Positions 20,236 to 32,972 are shown, counted from the first letter of the stretch. The stretch: DNA of 64,000 nt from Helianthus annuus (GCF_002127325.2 NC_035434.2:83520787-83584786), one strand, 5' to 3'. Notes: generated by a model not told the origin, from the letters alone. Translations and numbers: made by a program.

Positions 20236-22684
20236 CCATATAAACATTTGTGTATATAGTTCCATATATATATATATATATATATATATTGAGGTTTTCA
20301 CGATTCGAACGATTTTGTTGGTGACTCTTTATCATGTCTACTTATTCGCAATATATGTCTATGAGTTGCGCTTCGTAACATATATGCATAAGTATGGACA
20401 TATATACATATATACATATATTAATATATTCATAGAATATCCATCAAAATTCACACGCCAAGTTATTTTATCCATATATATGTCATGTTTAAAGCACTTA
20501 ATATATAAAATACCTTATTAAATTATGTAAAACGTTTTTCTCATATAAATCACAAAATTTCACACATAATGTGATTTCTGATCTAGTTTACCGTTTTTAC
20601 CGTACAAACGTCTAAACTTATCATTATTTCATATCATCATGAATTTACTTAGCAAATCACATTACATATACTCATAATTTATATATCAATTAAAATACAC
20701 AAAGTTCATCCTTTGAACAACCCGTTTTCGCGTACGTTAAAATATGCGTTATTTACCATTTCGGTATCGTTTTTCGGCGTCGGAAGTCACGTATGACCAA
20801 CCAAACACCAAAATCATTTAATATAAGTTAAAATACTTATATTTATCATATGAAATCAGTTTCAAATCAGATTTAAAATAGTTTCATAAAAATCACTTAA
20901 AAAGCCGATTTTTATCATTTTTAACGCATAGTTTCGTACCGAATTTTACTGTAACCATCCCAAATCATCAAGACTTGATATTTTAACATAATATATGTTA
21001 TCTACTGATTAAAATAAAAATTTTAACCACAAATATAAAGGTCTTAAAAAAAGCACAAAAATCATGCAAATAACATCCAATTTACTACTTTTCAAGCCTA
21101 AAGTACAACATGCAAAGTTACCAAGTTATGACGTAATTTTTATAACTTTAAAATACTTAAAATAACTTTTTTAACATGTTTATTTACTGATTTAAGTTGA
21201 TGTTTAACATACTACAACAATTTCCCTTTTTATGATGATTATTAAGCATCCTACAAGTCTAAGTACAAGTGTTTTAAGCACATTTATGTCATAATCATAT
21301 TCAAGATCATTAAAACTTCATTCTTCATTTATGATAATCAATGACATATTTATAACAACATCTTGTTCAATCATTCATCCATCATAACTAAATCGTCACA
21401 CATGCATTAAAATTTAACATTCAAGAACATGCATCAACTTGTAAACTCAATCCAAGACATGTAAATTTTCGACCATGTATACATTTTCACACTCATCTTA
21501 TTTCAAATCAAACCAAGTTCCATTCATTCTTTGATCATCTAACACATAAATATTCAACCTTGTTTATTCAAGAAACCATTTTTTCAAGCATCTTATCAAA
21601 TAAAATTCAAAATACAAACATCTACATACATTCAAAAATTTCGGCCAACATCACATATTCATATCTTCATATTTTAATTTTATAAAAATTATTAGTTTGG
21701 TTTGATTTCAAGAATAGTGAAAATCCAAACAACCGAGAATCAAGCTCATCATGATTATCATCATCAAGAATGTTGTTAAAAGAAACAAGATTTTATACTT
21801 TTCAAGAATGAAGTGGGTTTTGGATGATGAGATTTTTGGTGGAAATAAGCTTGTTCTTCCTTGAAATCGCCTTGAAATCAACTTTGGATCTTCAAAATGA
21901 CTTGAAACTAACTTGAGTCAAGCATGAATTTGAAGGAAAAAGTTTGAAAAAGTGAAATGTGTATGTATGTGGGTGTGTTCGGTCAAAAGTTCAAGAGGAA
22001 GAAGAAGAAATGAAGAGTTGGTTCTTGGAAACTTGTATTATGTTGAGTGTTAGAGATTTTGTAATCATTTGGTTTAACCTACACTCAACACTTGGCAATC
22101 CAAAGAATTAGTGGCACCTATTATGCCGCCACCTTGCTCCCACTCACTTAATTTCTCTCTCTTATTCTATACATACACATATTATAGCAAAAACAAGTAA
22201 TTAACTCATTACCGGGTATTTTATTTCGCGTTTTATCAGCGTTTTAAGGCGTTTAAAATTATTTTTAATATTCTATAAAATAAAACTCACCAAAATATTA
22301 CTAAATAATATTTCGTTCACCTAAATTGGCTGTGTTGTCCGCGTTTTGCAGTATACGCACTGTATTGCGCAGTACGCGCTTAAAACCGCAGAACTAGAAT
22401 TTTAAGCGTTCTAACTAATTTTTCTTCACGAATATGATTAATAATAGGGTTTTAATCATAACGGAATATTTTTCGGATTTTGACGTTATCCGGACAGTCA
22501 TTGACGTTAGTTTCGCATTTCGTTCGTTACACGATAAGCGTTTAAGTAATTTTTAGTAAAGTTTGAGTTTGTCAGACTTTCAAATACTTAAAATTAATGT
22601 CCTATTTATTAATTTAGTGCCTATATATACTCATAATGCGTGTCGTATCAGTACAGTGCCAGCTCAGAATAGCCGGATGTCACA
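19770..22684 (-). repeat. AT-rich LTR-like DNA without genes
   Basis: No supported ORF. The right edge TGTCACA at 22678-22684 matches chromovirus LTR starts on the minus strand, and a TTCGGTC segment near 21980 resembles the leader segment of GYP LTRs. No polypurine tract follows and no left end is visible, so this is at best a truncated or solo LTR. The first part (19770-20130) has a repeated AAGTCTTTATATTAAATTA at both ends. Confidence 0.4.
20150..20289. repeat. (TA)n microsatellite
   Basis: Pure TA runs at 20150-20232 and 20264-20289 are separated by a segment that repeats the flanking TATAGTTCCATATA. The open frames of alternating I and Y here are artefacts. Confidence 0.95.
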
Positions 22685-22781
22685 TTGATCATCTTGAACG
22701 TCATTGTATTTGTATTTGTATTTGTTATGTATTTGGAACCCTTGTGTATTTTAAATATGTTGCCATTTGTTTCGCATGTTT

Positions 22782-22847
<66 letters not shown>

Positions 22848-22917
22848 CATACATAATGTGTACGAACGGGCCTCACCCTTCGTGAGTCTTCGTGCCTCGT
22901 ACGAGCATAAGTGGGCC
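22685..22917. repeat. Left flank of GYP-2 with (TA)n run
   Basis: Contains (TA)n at 22785-22845, then CGTGCCTCGTACGAGCATAAGTGGGCC-like sequence next to the GYP-2 edge. Related units recur right of GYP-2 at 37111-37285, so the element landed in a small repeat block. Confidence 0.7.
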
Positions 22918-23916
22918 TGTCACACCCGCTCATAGCGGAAGCGCGAGGTGTGATCTATATGGTTTTCATTGCATAAATATCGATGTACATGAACAAACTA
23001 TATGAATAAAACATACTCCATTGCCATTACATAATTGTTTTCAAAAGATCACAACATATGTTTAGTGTGTCGGTTACATACCATTAACATAAAAGTAAAG
23101 TGTTATAGTTCATACATCAAAATGAAAATAAACTACTAAGGTTTAAACCATAATATTGCCGCAAAGAGGCGGAATATAACAGTTAAACCCTCCAAAAGAT
23201 GGCATGGAGTTCTGGTACTTGTTATCTTGACTGAGAATCCCGACATGGTCCATTAATTCCCTGAAATACATGTTAAGTTTGGAAAACATCAACAAAAGTT
23301 GGCGAATTCATGCAGTTTAGTTGTAAAAGATGTATTTAAAATGTAAGTTGTAGTATGTAAAGTGTCAATCAAATCGTTGATCATTAATGTTTTGCAAGGA
23401 CATTAATATGTGTGACGAAAAAGGAAGCAATCCAAACCTAGACGATTTTATGTCGACTCCATCGACTGGGACACAAAAGCACTCTTCTGTATGGGTCCAC
23501 GACCAAGAGTGGGGCTCGCCAATACCCATTAGATCTAACCACATGTACCTAGGTCCAAATTGGATTAATGGTGCTTAGATGTATAACCCTAATTCGCACA
23601 TGATCTAAGGTGTTTCATTCCCTAACTTTAACATACGATTGAACATGTATTTTCCCCGATAGTTGTAAAATTGTAAAACATTTAAATGAATAGGGGACAT
23701 GAACTCACAGTATTGCGTCCATGAATGATAAGTGTTTGTGATCTTACGCGTGGTCGTCTTGAACAAGGTTGCGACCTACAAATGTTCTTATATTTGTTAG
23801 ACACTTCGGTCTTTGTAAATGACTTGAGTACAAGTCTCGTGTCTTAAATACGTGTAAGACTTGTATGTCTTTATTGTTCGTTGAACTGTGTATTAGATGT
23901 ATGAATTGTTAAACTG

Positions 23917-23952
<36 letters not shown>

Positions 23953-26753
23953 CACCATATATATATATATATATGTAATCTTGTATTTTTACTAATTGTG
24001 TCATTGGGCTTAGCCCAAGAATTTATGTTATTTGGGCTTAAAAAAATGTTGGGCCTAAATAGTGTTGGGCCTGAATAGTGTTGGGCCTCAATAGTGTTGG
24101 GCCTCAATAGTGTTGGGCCTAAATAGTGTTGGGCCTAAATAGTGTTGGGCCCAAATGTTATTGGGCTTATTGTTATTAGGCCTTGGCCCAATGTTTGGTT
24201 TACGGCTTAGCCCATGAGTCTTGATATTGGGCTTAGCCCATGTGTTTATGTTAAGCCCAATTAGGATGATAAGCCCATTTGTAAAATAGCCCATTTGTTA
24301 TAAATAAGCCCATTTGTAAAATAGCCCATGTGTTATAAATAAGCCCATTGTAAAATAGCCCATTTGTTATAAATAAGCCCATTTGTTATAAAATATATTC
24401 TTTCATTTTTATAAAAATTACTAAGTATAGGCTTTTTAGTTAAAAGAATACACAATAGTTTTTATAAGTTTCAAAATATCCGGATATTGTTGTCGGTGAT
24501 TTGTATGTATTCGTGTCGAAAGATCGCCTAAACGTCGTAGTAACTCCTCGGGATGGCGATATGTTCATAGGTTTGTCCGTCGTCCGTTTTGACCATAAGT
24601 TGTGTTCGAAAGCTCGGAATGTCCGTAAGTGTGTTTTAAGGTGTACTTAATGTAGTCTTGTAAGACTTTAGTCGAAATGTACATTGTGTTCATTTGTATC
24701 ATTGTATTCAAGTTCCTAGTTATCATAAATATAACTAATACAAAGAAATAACACATAGCACATAGGTTGTTAAGTTAACTAAATATATATTTTCTCAAAA
24801 ACATATATTTATATCAAACTTTGCTTTTATAAAAACTATTTTTTAAAATCTTTTTAATCTAATAAAGATTTTGTCAAAAATAATAGTTTTTATAACTTAT
24901 GATTTTTAAGAGAAATTTGCCATATTTTATTAGAAATATGAACTTTGCCATGTTTAATAAAAACATATCTTTTTCTTATAAAATCACCACTAATCTTCTC
25001 ATATTTTTCTTAATAAAAACATGTGAGATTTACAACATAAACTTATCAAGATGAACTCTTAATCATGTAGGGTTTTCGGTATGATCATTTCATATGTTTA
25101 CTAGATTAAAATCCATGTTTACTTCTAGTTTCATCAAGTTTTATAAAAATCTCAACTTGTATGTTACTTTTCATAATCTTGTAAAAGCATTATTTTTAGT
25201 TAAAAACTTTATATACTTTAACAAAAACAAAGATCATGATCATCCATCTAAACTTTTATGTTTAACAAAACCCTTAAACATTTTCATGTACACTTGTTAG
25301 ATTATGTTTTTAAACATCATCTAACAAGTTATTTGTATGTTAATCATCAAAACTAGATGAAATATGCAAGTAATCATCAATAAATCACAACATAAACACA
25401 CTTTTATATCATGATTATTATTTTGCTTCTTTATATCTTCATATTATTATGTATGATTATTTAGTTTTTTTTTACTAGTTATAAAAAACAATCATAATCA
25501 TAAATAAGTATGAAAAAAAATAGATTTAGAAGCTTACTTCTAGCACTAGGCTAGGGATGATCTAGAGGATGATTAAGAACTAAGAAGATGATGATCTTGA
25601 TGGTAGAATGCTCTTGAATGGATGAAAATACTTGCTTTAGCTTGTAAGTGCTTTAGATCATCTTAGGTTCCATAGAAAATCATCTTGATCATCAAAGAAA
25701 TGATTAAAGTGAAGTGAGTTTTTATGGTGTTCTTGGTGAAATGGATGAAGATGATGAGAGAGTTTGTGTGTGAAAATGGATGGTGAAAAAGTTGTGATGA
25801 AATGGTTAGAAAATGAAGTAACTAGTTGTTAGTAATGATCATCTTTCACCACTTGCATCAACTTGCAACATGGAGTAAAAATATCTAGATATTTGTGGTA
25901 ACTAGTTGAAAAAAAAGAGTGGGGAAGGGTGTGGGACCCACTTAAAAACGTTCACAACATGGGGGGGGGGGGTCTTGAATTGTTGAAATGTTATTAAGTG
26001 TTTAAAGTGTTAGAAACTTTTAGCAAAGTTTAGGTGTTTTGGTGTTTAAATGTTTCAAGTGTATAAATGTGTTAAGAAGGTGTTAAGTGACCACTACTAG
26101 TCCATAATGATTCAATTAACACTAGATGGTCATTAAAAAAAAGATTTGGTATTGTTCGGGTATTCGTTTCGAATTGATTCGGTTAGACGTTATTTGAACG
26201 CTAAGTTGTGTAACTTGTGTGAATTGATGTAGTTATTGGCTCGGATGATACCCGAATGTATCCTCACATGAATTCTATGTTAAATAATATTTTTACATGT
26301 CGTAAAAATATTAGAAAGCTGATTTCTGCAGAATTTCTGCGGAAAAGTGTTGAAATCGTCGCTTTTAGTGCTTTTCGGGCAATTTTTAGTGTAATCGGAC
26401 TTCGGAAAGGTTTTAAATCAAACCCTTGCATTCCTAGTTAGGGTTTAATATATATTAGATGTTGGACCTTCGTCTAAGTCCTAAAGATGTCGTTTAGATG
26501 ATATTTGTGGATTCTGCGTTTTCGTCAGACTACTAGTTTATTAGGTGCTTTTCTAGTAGTTTCGATGCATTGTTTAAACTGTTTCAAATTTACTTAATAA
26601 AAATGGATCATATGTATCCTAAGTAAGTATTCCTTGAGTATTCTAAGTGTATGCCACGAAATAAGTAGTTCGGATGTTCAAAATGAATAAAAATGTAGCT
26701 AAAAATGAGTATTTTAAGTGTAAGAAAGTTACCGTAAAGTGGCAGTTGTCACA
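22918..26753 (-). repeat. GYP-2 3' LTR
   Basis: The LTR is 3836 bp, from TGTCACACCCGCTC to GGCAGTTGTCACA (plus strand), TG...CA. It holds seven copies of a 16-bp TTGGGCC repeat (24047-24152), about 3.3 copies of a 35-bp AAGCCCATTTGT unit (24270-24385), (TA)n at 23918-23974, and a 12-G run at 25961-25972. It has a GTAAGC donor-like site near 25530 (minus). Open frames inside are short and unsupported. Confidence 0.95.
24047..24152 (-). repeat. 16-bp TGGGCC minisatellite, 3' LTR copy
   Basis: Seven tandem units of GTTGGGCCTNAATA type. TGGGCC matches the plant site II core bound by TCP factors (established motif; binding here is inference). The other LTR has eleven units. Confidence 0.85.
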
Positions 26754-26766
26754 TTCTCCCCCTGTT
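26754..26766 (-). other. GYP-2 polypurine tract
   Basis: The minus strand reads AACAGGGGGAGAA directly before LTR start TGTGACAACTG. Confidence 0.9.
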
Positions 26767-26767
26767 A

Positions 26768-29700
26768 TTAAGAATTTCGTCCCGAAATTCTAGCTGAGTC
26801 ATCCTTTGCAGGAGTCTTCGGGAACAGGTGAGGATATTTTGCCTTTATTCGATCTTTACGTTCCCAAGTATACTCGGGTCCATGTCGAGAGTTCCAACGA
26901 ACTTTTACCAATTTGATACGACTTCTCCTTGTTTTCTGGATCTTCCAATCCATGACCTCAACAGGTTCTTCATTGTATTGGAGTTTGTCGTCTATGTGAA
27001 CTTCATCCGCCGGGATGATAACTGTTTCTTGTGTTGGACTCTTTTTAAGGTTTGACACATGAAACGTGTCGTGTACACTACTTAGTTCTTCTGGTAACTT
27101 CAGCTTATAGGCGACGGTGCCAATCTTTTCCAAGATTTCAAAGGGTCCTACATAACGGGGGTTAAGCTTTCCATGCTTACCAAATCTTGCTACACCCTTC
27201 CAAGGCGAGACTTTCAATAAGACCTTGTCTCCGACCTCGAAAGATAACGGCTTCCGTCTCTTGTGTGCGTAGCTGTTTTGTCGATCGCGAGCCGCCTTGA
27301 TACGGTCTCTGATCTGAAAGATTTTATCAGTAGTCTCTTGGACTAACTCTGGACCGATGAGTTGTTTATCGCCTGCTTCCGCCCAACATAGCGGAGAGCG
27401 ACACTTTCGACCGTAGAGAGCTTCAAACGGTGCAGCTTGTATACTTGTGTGGTAGCTGTTGTTGTAGGAAAACTCAACCAACGGTAAGTGAGTATCCCAG
27501 TTGCCGCCCAAATCCATAACACACGCACGGAGCATATCTTCGTGTGTTTGGATTGTCCGCTCACTCTGGCCGTCAGTTTGTGGATGAATGGCCGTACTCA
27601 GATTCAAATGAGATCCAAAGGCCTCTTGAAAAGATTTCCAAATTCTTGAAATGAAGCGACCATCTCGGTCTGAGATGATTGAAATAGGCACTCCATGACG
27701 AGCCACTATTTCTCTGAGATAGATTTCCGCCAGTTTCTCTGTACTATCCTTCTCCCGAATCGGTAAGAAGTGTGCGGACTTTGTCAACCTATCAACGATT
27801 ACCCATATCATGTCATGGCCTTTTGAGGTCCTGGGTAACTTCGTAATGAAGTCCATCGATATCTTTTCCCATTTCCAAACGGGAATCTCGGGTTGTTGTA
27901 GTAAACCCGATGGTTTCTGATACTCTGCCTTGACTTTCGCACAGGTCAAGCATTTTCCAACATAGATAGCGATATCCCTTTTAAGGTTAGGCCACCAATA
28001 GTACTCCTTCAAGTCTTGGTACATCTTATCTGATCCAGGATGGATCGAGTACTTAGACCTATGAGCTTCCTCAAAAATAACATCTCGAAGGCCTCCAAAG
28101 AGTGGAACCCAAATTCTACCCATAAGGTATAAAGTTCCATCTTCTTTTGGCACTAATTGTTTTTCCATGCCTCGAAGTGATTCTGCTTCAAGATGTTCTT
28201 TCTTAAGTGCTTCTTGTTGTGCATCACGGATTTGTGTGGTAAGATCCGTGTGAATTGTCATCTCTAAGGATCGAACTCTCAAAGTTCTAACCCGTTCCTT
28301 GCGGCTCAAGGCGTCTGCTACAACGTTTGCCTTGCCCGGATGGTACTTAATTTCACAATCATAGTCGTTCAACAATTCAATCCAGCGTCACTGACGCATA
28401 TTAAGTTTCTTTTGATTGAATATGTGCTGAAGACTCTTATGATCCGTGAAAAGTGTACACTAAGTACCATATAAATAATGCCGCCATATCTTCAAAGCGA
28501 ATACCACCGCGCCTAACTCGAGGTCGTGAGTGGTATAGTGAACTTTTAGCTGTCGGGATGCATACGCGATAACTTTATTCGATTGCATAAGTACGCATCC
28601 CAAACCTTGATGCGATGCATCACAGTATACTACAAAGCCATCGGTACCCTCGGGTAGTGATAAGATTGGTGCCTCGCACAACTTATCCTTGAGTAGTTGA
28701 AACGAGTCTTCTTGTTTCTCTCCCCAATCGAACTTCTTGTCTTTTTGGGTAAGGGAGGTTAGTGGTTGAGCAATTTTTGAAAAATTCTCGATAAACCTCC
28801 GATAATACCCCGCTAATCCCAAGAACTGTCGGACTTCAGTTGGAGTCTTGGGTGCTTCCCAGTTCTTAATTGCTTCGATCTTCGAGGGGTCTACTTGAAT
28901 GCCTTTCTCGTTCACTATATGCCCGAGAAATTGCACTTCACGAATCCAAAACTCACATTTGGAAAATTTCACGTATAGTTTCTCCTTCTTGAGTAGTTCT
29001 AAGATGGTTCTCAAATGTTGTTCATGCTCGTCTGCCGATCGTGAGTATATCAAGATGTCGTCAATGAACACTATGACGAATTTGTCGAGATACGTCTTGC
29101 ACACGCGGTTCATTAAATCCATGAAGACCGCCGGTGTGTTCGTTAAACCAAAAGGCATAATGAGAAACTCGTAATGACCATAACGAGTTCGAAAGGCCGT
29201 TTTCGGTATGCTTTCTTCTTGTATTCGTAGCTGGTGATACCCCGATCGTAAGTCTATCTTGGAGTAGAAGCTCGAACCTTGCAGTTGGTCGAATAAGTCA
29301 TCAATCCTCGGTAGTGGATACCGATTCTTGATGGTGAGTTTATTCAACTCTCTGTAGTCGATACACATTCTAAATGTCCTGTCCTTCTTCTTCACAAAAA
29401 GAATTGGAGCTCCCGAAAGCGAGAAGCTTGGTCTAATGAATCCCTTATCCAACAACTCTTGAAGTTGTGTGGACAATTCCTGCATCTCAGAAGGTGCTAA
29501 TCGATATGGAGATCTGGCTACAGGTGCTGCTCCCGGTACTAAGTCGATGTGAAACTCGACTTGTCGAAGCAAGTCGTCAGGAAAGACTTCAGGAAAGTCT
29601 CTTATCACAGAAATGTCTTTCAGTTGCGGCCCCTCGGCCTTCTTATCGACAACATGCGCAAGGAATGCAATGCCACCCTTCCGTAAGCACTTTTGTGCCT

Positions 29701-29947
29701 TTATACATTTGATAATCTGCATTGGCGTGTCGCGCTTCTCTCCATGAATAACAAGTGTCTCTTCATTCGCTAGTGGTAGGCGTATGATCTTCTCATGGCA
29801 CACGACTTCGGCTCGGTTATCGGATAACCAATCCATGCCGACCACTACATCGAAACTACCCAAGTCCACGGGTAAGAGATCGATTTTGAATGTTCGTTCG
29901 CCAAGTTCTAAGGAACATCCCTTAGCAACTTCCCCGGACTCGACTAG
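26768..29947 (-). pseudogene. pol: GYP-2 pol: protease end, RT, RNase H, integrase, chromodomain
   Basis: One frame with stops at 28460-28462 (TAG where GYP-1 has Lys, YGTKCT) and 28388-28390 (TGA in MRQxRW), both in RNase H. It also has a three-codon deletion ([10 protein letters not shown] against [13 protein letters not shown]) and a shortened VFPDDLLRQ linker. RT is otherwise intact, with YRELNKLT and FIDDIL. In the last segment (from 28375) the integrase keeps the H2C2 finger and all catalytic residues: D175 in [10 protein letters not shown]236 in SDRDGRF, E272 in GQSERT. A chromodomain-like tail ([17 protein letters not shown]) is present. The integrase is therefore better preserved than in the younger GYP-1. 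Confidence 0.9.
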
Positions 29948-30469
29948 TTAACCGTTTGCCAATTCTATTAAGTAAGGCACATCTAACTTACTTGTTTCTA
30001 TACCCACAATATTTATAAAGTCCATAGAAATAAAACTAAAATCGGCACCGGTATCAAATAATATGGATGCAAAATGATTGTTGATGAGGAACGTACCAGT
30101 GACCACATTAGGGTCTTGGCGCGCATCCTTTGCTCCGATCACAAATGCCCTACCCCGAGCTGGGTTTTCTTTAGGACAGTCTTTCTTGAAGTGATCTTTG
30201 CTTCCACATCCAAAGCATCCTTGACCACGCCCATTTCCGTTCCCATTCTTGTTACCATTTCCACTTCCCGATCCAGTATTATTTCCCGTTCCCCAACATG
30301 ATTCAGCACGGTGGCCATTCTTGCCACACTTGACAACCCGACAATCGCCCAAATGATGATATTTGCATCGCTCACACTTAGGTAAAGTACCAGCGTACTT
30401 CTTAGGACCAGTGTCGTTTGTGGCTACAAACGCCCTTGCATCCTTTTGCGAGTTATTCTGTCGCCTGTT

Positions 30470-30518
30470 GTTGTGTTGTTGTTGCTGTTGGGGTTATTGT
30501 TGTTGTGGTTGTTGTTAC

Positions 30519-30552
<34 letters not shown>

Positions 30553-30560
30553 GCCACGGG
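30470..30560 (-). repeat. AAC trinucleotide tract encoding poly-Asn in GYP-2 gag
   Basis: The plus strand shows repeated GTT; in gag sense AAC codons encode Asn runs. GYP-1 has no such tract here and has Gly/Asn repeats further on. The gag frameshift lies at the end of this tract. Confidence 0.85.
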
Positions 30561-31118
30561 TTCCCTTCTTGAAATTCGAGTACTTCCTCTTCCCACTGTT
30601 GGAAGACTCGACATGTGTTTCCTTCTTCTCATCACCTTTCTCTGAGAATATATTCATCCTGACTCCGTCTTCAGTGAGGCTCACGGCTATAGTCACAGCT
30701 TGAGTAATAGTCGTGGGCTTAGCTGCAGTAACTAAACTTCGAATCTTGGGAGAAAGTCCCCAGATGTAGCGCTCGATACGCTTGTATTCAGCTCCGACCA
30801 TGGTAAGGTGCCAAAACTCGTTCTCCAATTTCTGGAGTTCAGCACGAGAACAATACTTATCCCTCATACGTTCCTTCAGTTTATCCCAAGTCAACGCATA
30901 AGCAGTGTTATCACCCAAAGTTTGCACTTGTAAGTTCCACCATGTAAGGGCCTCGTTGAGAAACAAGCTAGTAACGAAAGTGACATGCTGACTAGCAGAA
31001 CATCTGCTCATTCTGATGGTGGAATCCGTTTTCTCAGTCCATCGCACGAAAGCCACAGCACCGCCTGTGCCATCATAGCTAAGTGGCTTGCAGTCCAGAA
31101 ACTGCTTGAATGTGCACC

Positions 31119-31222
31119 CTGAAATTGGACAAACGGATTATGAATGAGCAAACAGTGAATCGTACGAATAGATCACGAAAGGATTTGAATGAGTTGCCAC
31201 TAAAAAAATGACTAAACATTAC
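31119..31222 (-). other. Predicted gag intron, GT-AG, 104 nt, phase 1
   Basis: The minus strand reads AATG|GTAATG at the donor and CCAATTTCAG|GG at the acceptor. Removal restores the frame as G-CTFKQFLDCKP, matching GYP-1 G-CTYKQFLDCKP. Unspliced reading meets TAG seven bases into the gap. The intron sequence is unlike GYP-1 except at its ends. Confidence 0.75.
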
Positions 31223-31421
31223 CATTAGCATTGTTTCCATTTGAAGTACCGCCTGTTCCACCAGTGCCGCCACTGGTTTCGACGCGCGATACTTCATACA
31301 GTGCTATGGCTTGTGTTATCCTTTCTTCAATTAATGCATTCAGTTCTGCCTCAGTCGTAGGCATTGGTGGGGGTGGGGGTGGATTAACTGTCCGTGAACA
31401 TAAAGCTCTCCTTGGTGGCCT

Positions 31422-31860
31422 GATTCTTCCAAAGGAGAAATAGGATAAAGATTAGACGTTGATTTGGTTTGTTAAATATTTTTACTAAGTAAGAAGAAAG
31501 AAAGATATATTCATAACATTAATAGCAATATCACCAAGAAACATATAATGCGAGTAAATAAGTTAACATAAGTAATAATATATGTCCAACCAGACCATTC
31601 AGATGCATATAAAAGATAACACCAAGTTTTTCATATATATCAGTCAACCGGTTACATAATCGTTTGAAAGGAAACAAAATGGACTCGGGCTACATAACCC
31701 GGTCATACTAGTCTAGTACAACAAAAGAGATAACAAAATCTTCCTTCCAACTGTGTGATCCGCTGTCTGTCGTTTGTCTTCAAAACTTGGTGGAGCATCA
31801 ATATGTACACAAAAACGGGTAACTACATCCCGTTACAAAAGATAATATGCAAGTGAACGT
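31422..31860 (-). other. GYP-2 spacer between aORF and gag
   Basis: No ORF. It ends (in element sense) in CTATTTCTCCTTTGGAAG, which may be a weak splice acceptor just before the former gag start. Confidence 0.4.
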
Positions 31861-32954
31861 CTATGGTGGAGGGGGGATAGGTGGTGGAATCAAAAGTACC
31901 AAACCATGAAGGTGAGTAAGCTCCTCCTCGAGTTCATGAACTCGACGGATGAGAAAGTCTATCTGCTGCTCGAGTGTCAGCACACGAGCACGTAAGTCAG
32001 GTGGAAAAGCAGGTGGTGGTGGTGGAGCCTATGGTGGTGGTCTAGCGTCATCACACTGCTGAAGCTCATGGACTCTGTGAAAGAGTATGTCGACCTGAAG
32101 TTGTAGAGATAGCAGAAGATCGTCGGTAGTAACAGCTGGGTAATGCAATGGGTGGTATGGATCTGACCTGGGGATAACATGAGGTGGAGAGTGTGGCGTA
32201 GTAAGAGGCTCGGCAGGGACCGGTGGGACTGAGCGAAACTGCTGATAGTATAGGTCCATATCACTAGGTGGTATGTGGGAATGTCCGGATGGCCCGGCCT
32301 CATCGGTATGACCAGTAGGTGGTATGATAGGTGCGAAGCGCATGAGGCGAATGTGCTCAGGAGATGCATCTGGTGCAGGGACTAGGATAGGTGCAGGAAT
32401 GACTGGCTCTGCTAGTATGACGTCATCCCCAAAGTCTGCGTTTCGCTGTAGGCCAATGGCCTGCAGTGCAGACGAAGTAACGGATGCATAAGAGGAAGCA
32501 TCCGAGTCGGTATCTGCATCAGAAGAAATATCGATCACCGAGACCACTGGTGATGCAATGTCTAAGATAACCACATCGTGAACTTCTCCGTCTCCCAAAT
32601 CAGCATCCATGTGATCCACTGGAATCACCGGAACGACGTCGTCGTCATCGTCGAGGTCGACGATAAATGGCATAACGTCAAGAGGAGCGACGTCTAAGGG
32701 TATAATCTCGACTACATGTTCACCCTCCGGGTGACCTATAATAACTATATAGTTAAGTGGGGGAAGAATAGCTAATACATCATCATCGATAATGTCGCCC
32801 AGAAGTGCGAAGGGTTGGAAGTCGTCCATGTCGCTGTCAGATGTAGAGTCGCTATCAGATAAGATAACCTGAACCTCTGGTACGTAATCATCGTCGGATA
32901 CAATCTCATGGGGTCTACGTTGTCGTAAACGTTGCTTCCGTCGGATGAAGACAT
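31861..32954 (-). pseudogene. GYP-2 accessory ORF
   Basis: A homologue of the GYP-1 aORF. Open reading runs to a TAG at 32029-32031 and continues in frame to 31861. Motifs in order: IVSDDDY, DSDSTSDSDMDDFQPFAL, an Asp-rich stretch (DLDDDDDVVPVIP), SSALQAIGLQ, Pro-rich AEPVIPAPILVPAP, DPYHPLHY, LFHRVHELQ, then after the TAG a Pro run and a coiled coil (RARVLTLEQQ, RRVHELEEELTHL). The ATG at 32954 follows an acceptor-like CAG but is one frame away from the FQPFAL frame, implying a frameshift near 32900-32950. An open frame from 33015 begins in the leader and is not the likely start. Function unknown; no signal peptide or membrane segment is seen. Confidence 0.72.
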
Positions 32955-32972
32955 GGTGACCTGAGAAATAAG
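32955..32972 (-). promoter_or_regulatory. Splice-acceptor-like site before aORF (GYP-2)
   Basis: The minus strand reads CTTATTTCTCAG|GTCACC and then ATG at 32954. It matches the plant acceptor consensus well. Confidence 0.52.

Larger units (their letters stand above)
29948..31421 (-). pseudogene. gag: GYP-2 gag and protease, two exons with lesions
   Basis: Exon 1 covers 31421 (or 31364) to 31223 and exon 2 starts at 31118. Codons before the first ATG (31364) read RPPRR, where GYP-1 has MPPRR, so the start ATG at 31421-31419 is AGG here. Exon 2 has a gag core (FVRWTEKTDS, ALTWWN), then an Asn tract of AAC repeats near 30470-30560. A one-base shift in or after this tract moves the reading frame, and the downstream part (from 30352) carries Cys/His clusters, a complete zinc knuckle (CFGCGSKDHFKKDC) and the protease motif DTGAD. 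A TAA at 29948-29950 replaces the Lys of ELANGK. The gene makes particle protein and protease in intact relatives. Confidence 0.88.

Noticed and set aside
20117..20335. ORFs of alternating Ile/Tyr
   Set aside because: They are (TA)n microsatellite translations; the same applies at 22648-22935 and 61418-62124.
24047..24152. CRISPR or satellite from TTGGGCC units
   Set aside because: The 16-bp units are tandem with no spacers and confined to one LTR family.
30418..30703. Poly-Val, poly-Leu and poly-Cys ORFs
   Set aside because: They are other-frame readings of the AAC/GTT trinucleotide tract of GYP-2 gag.
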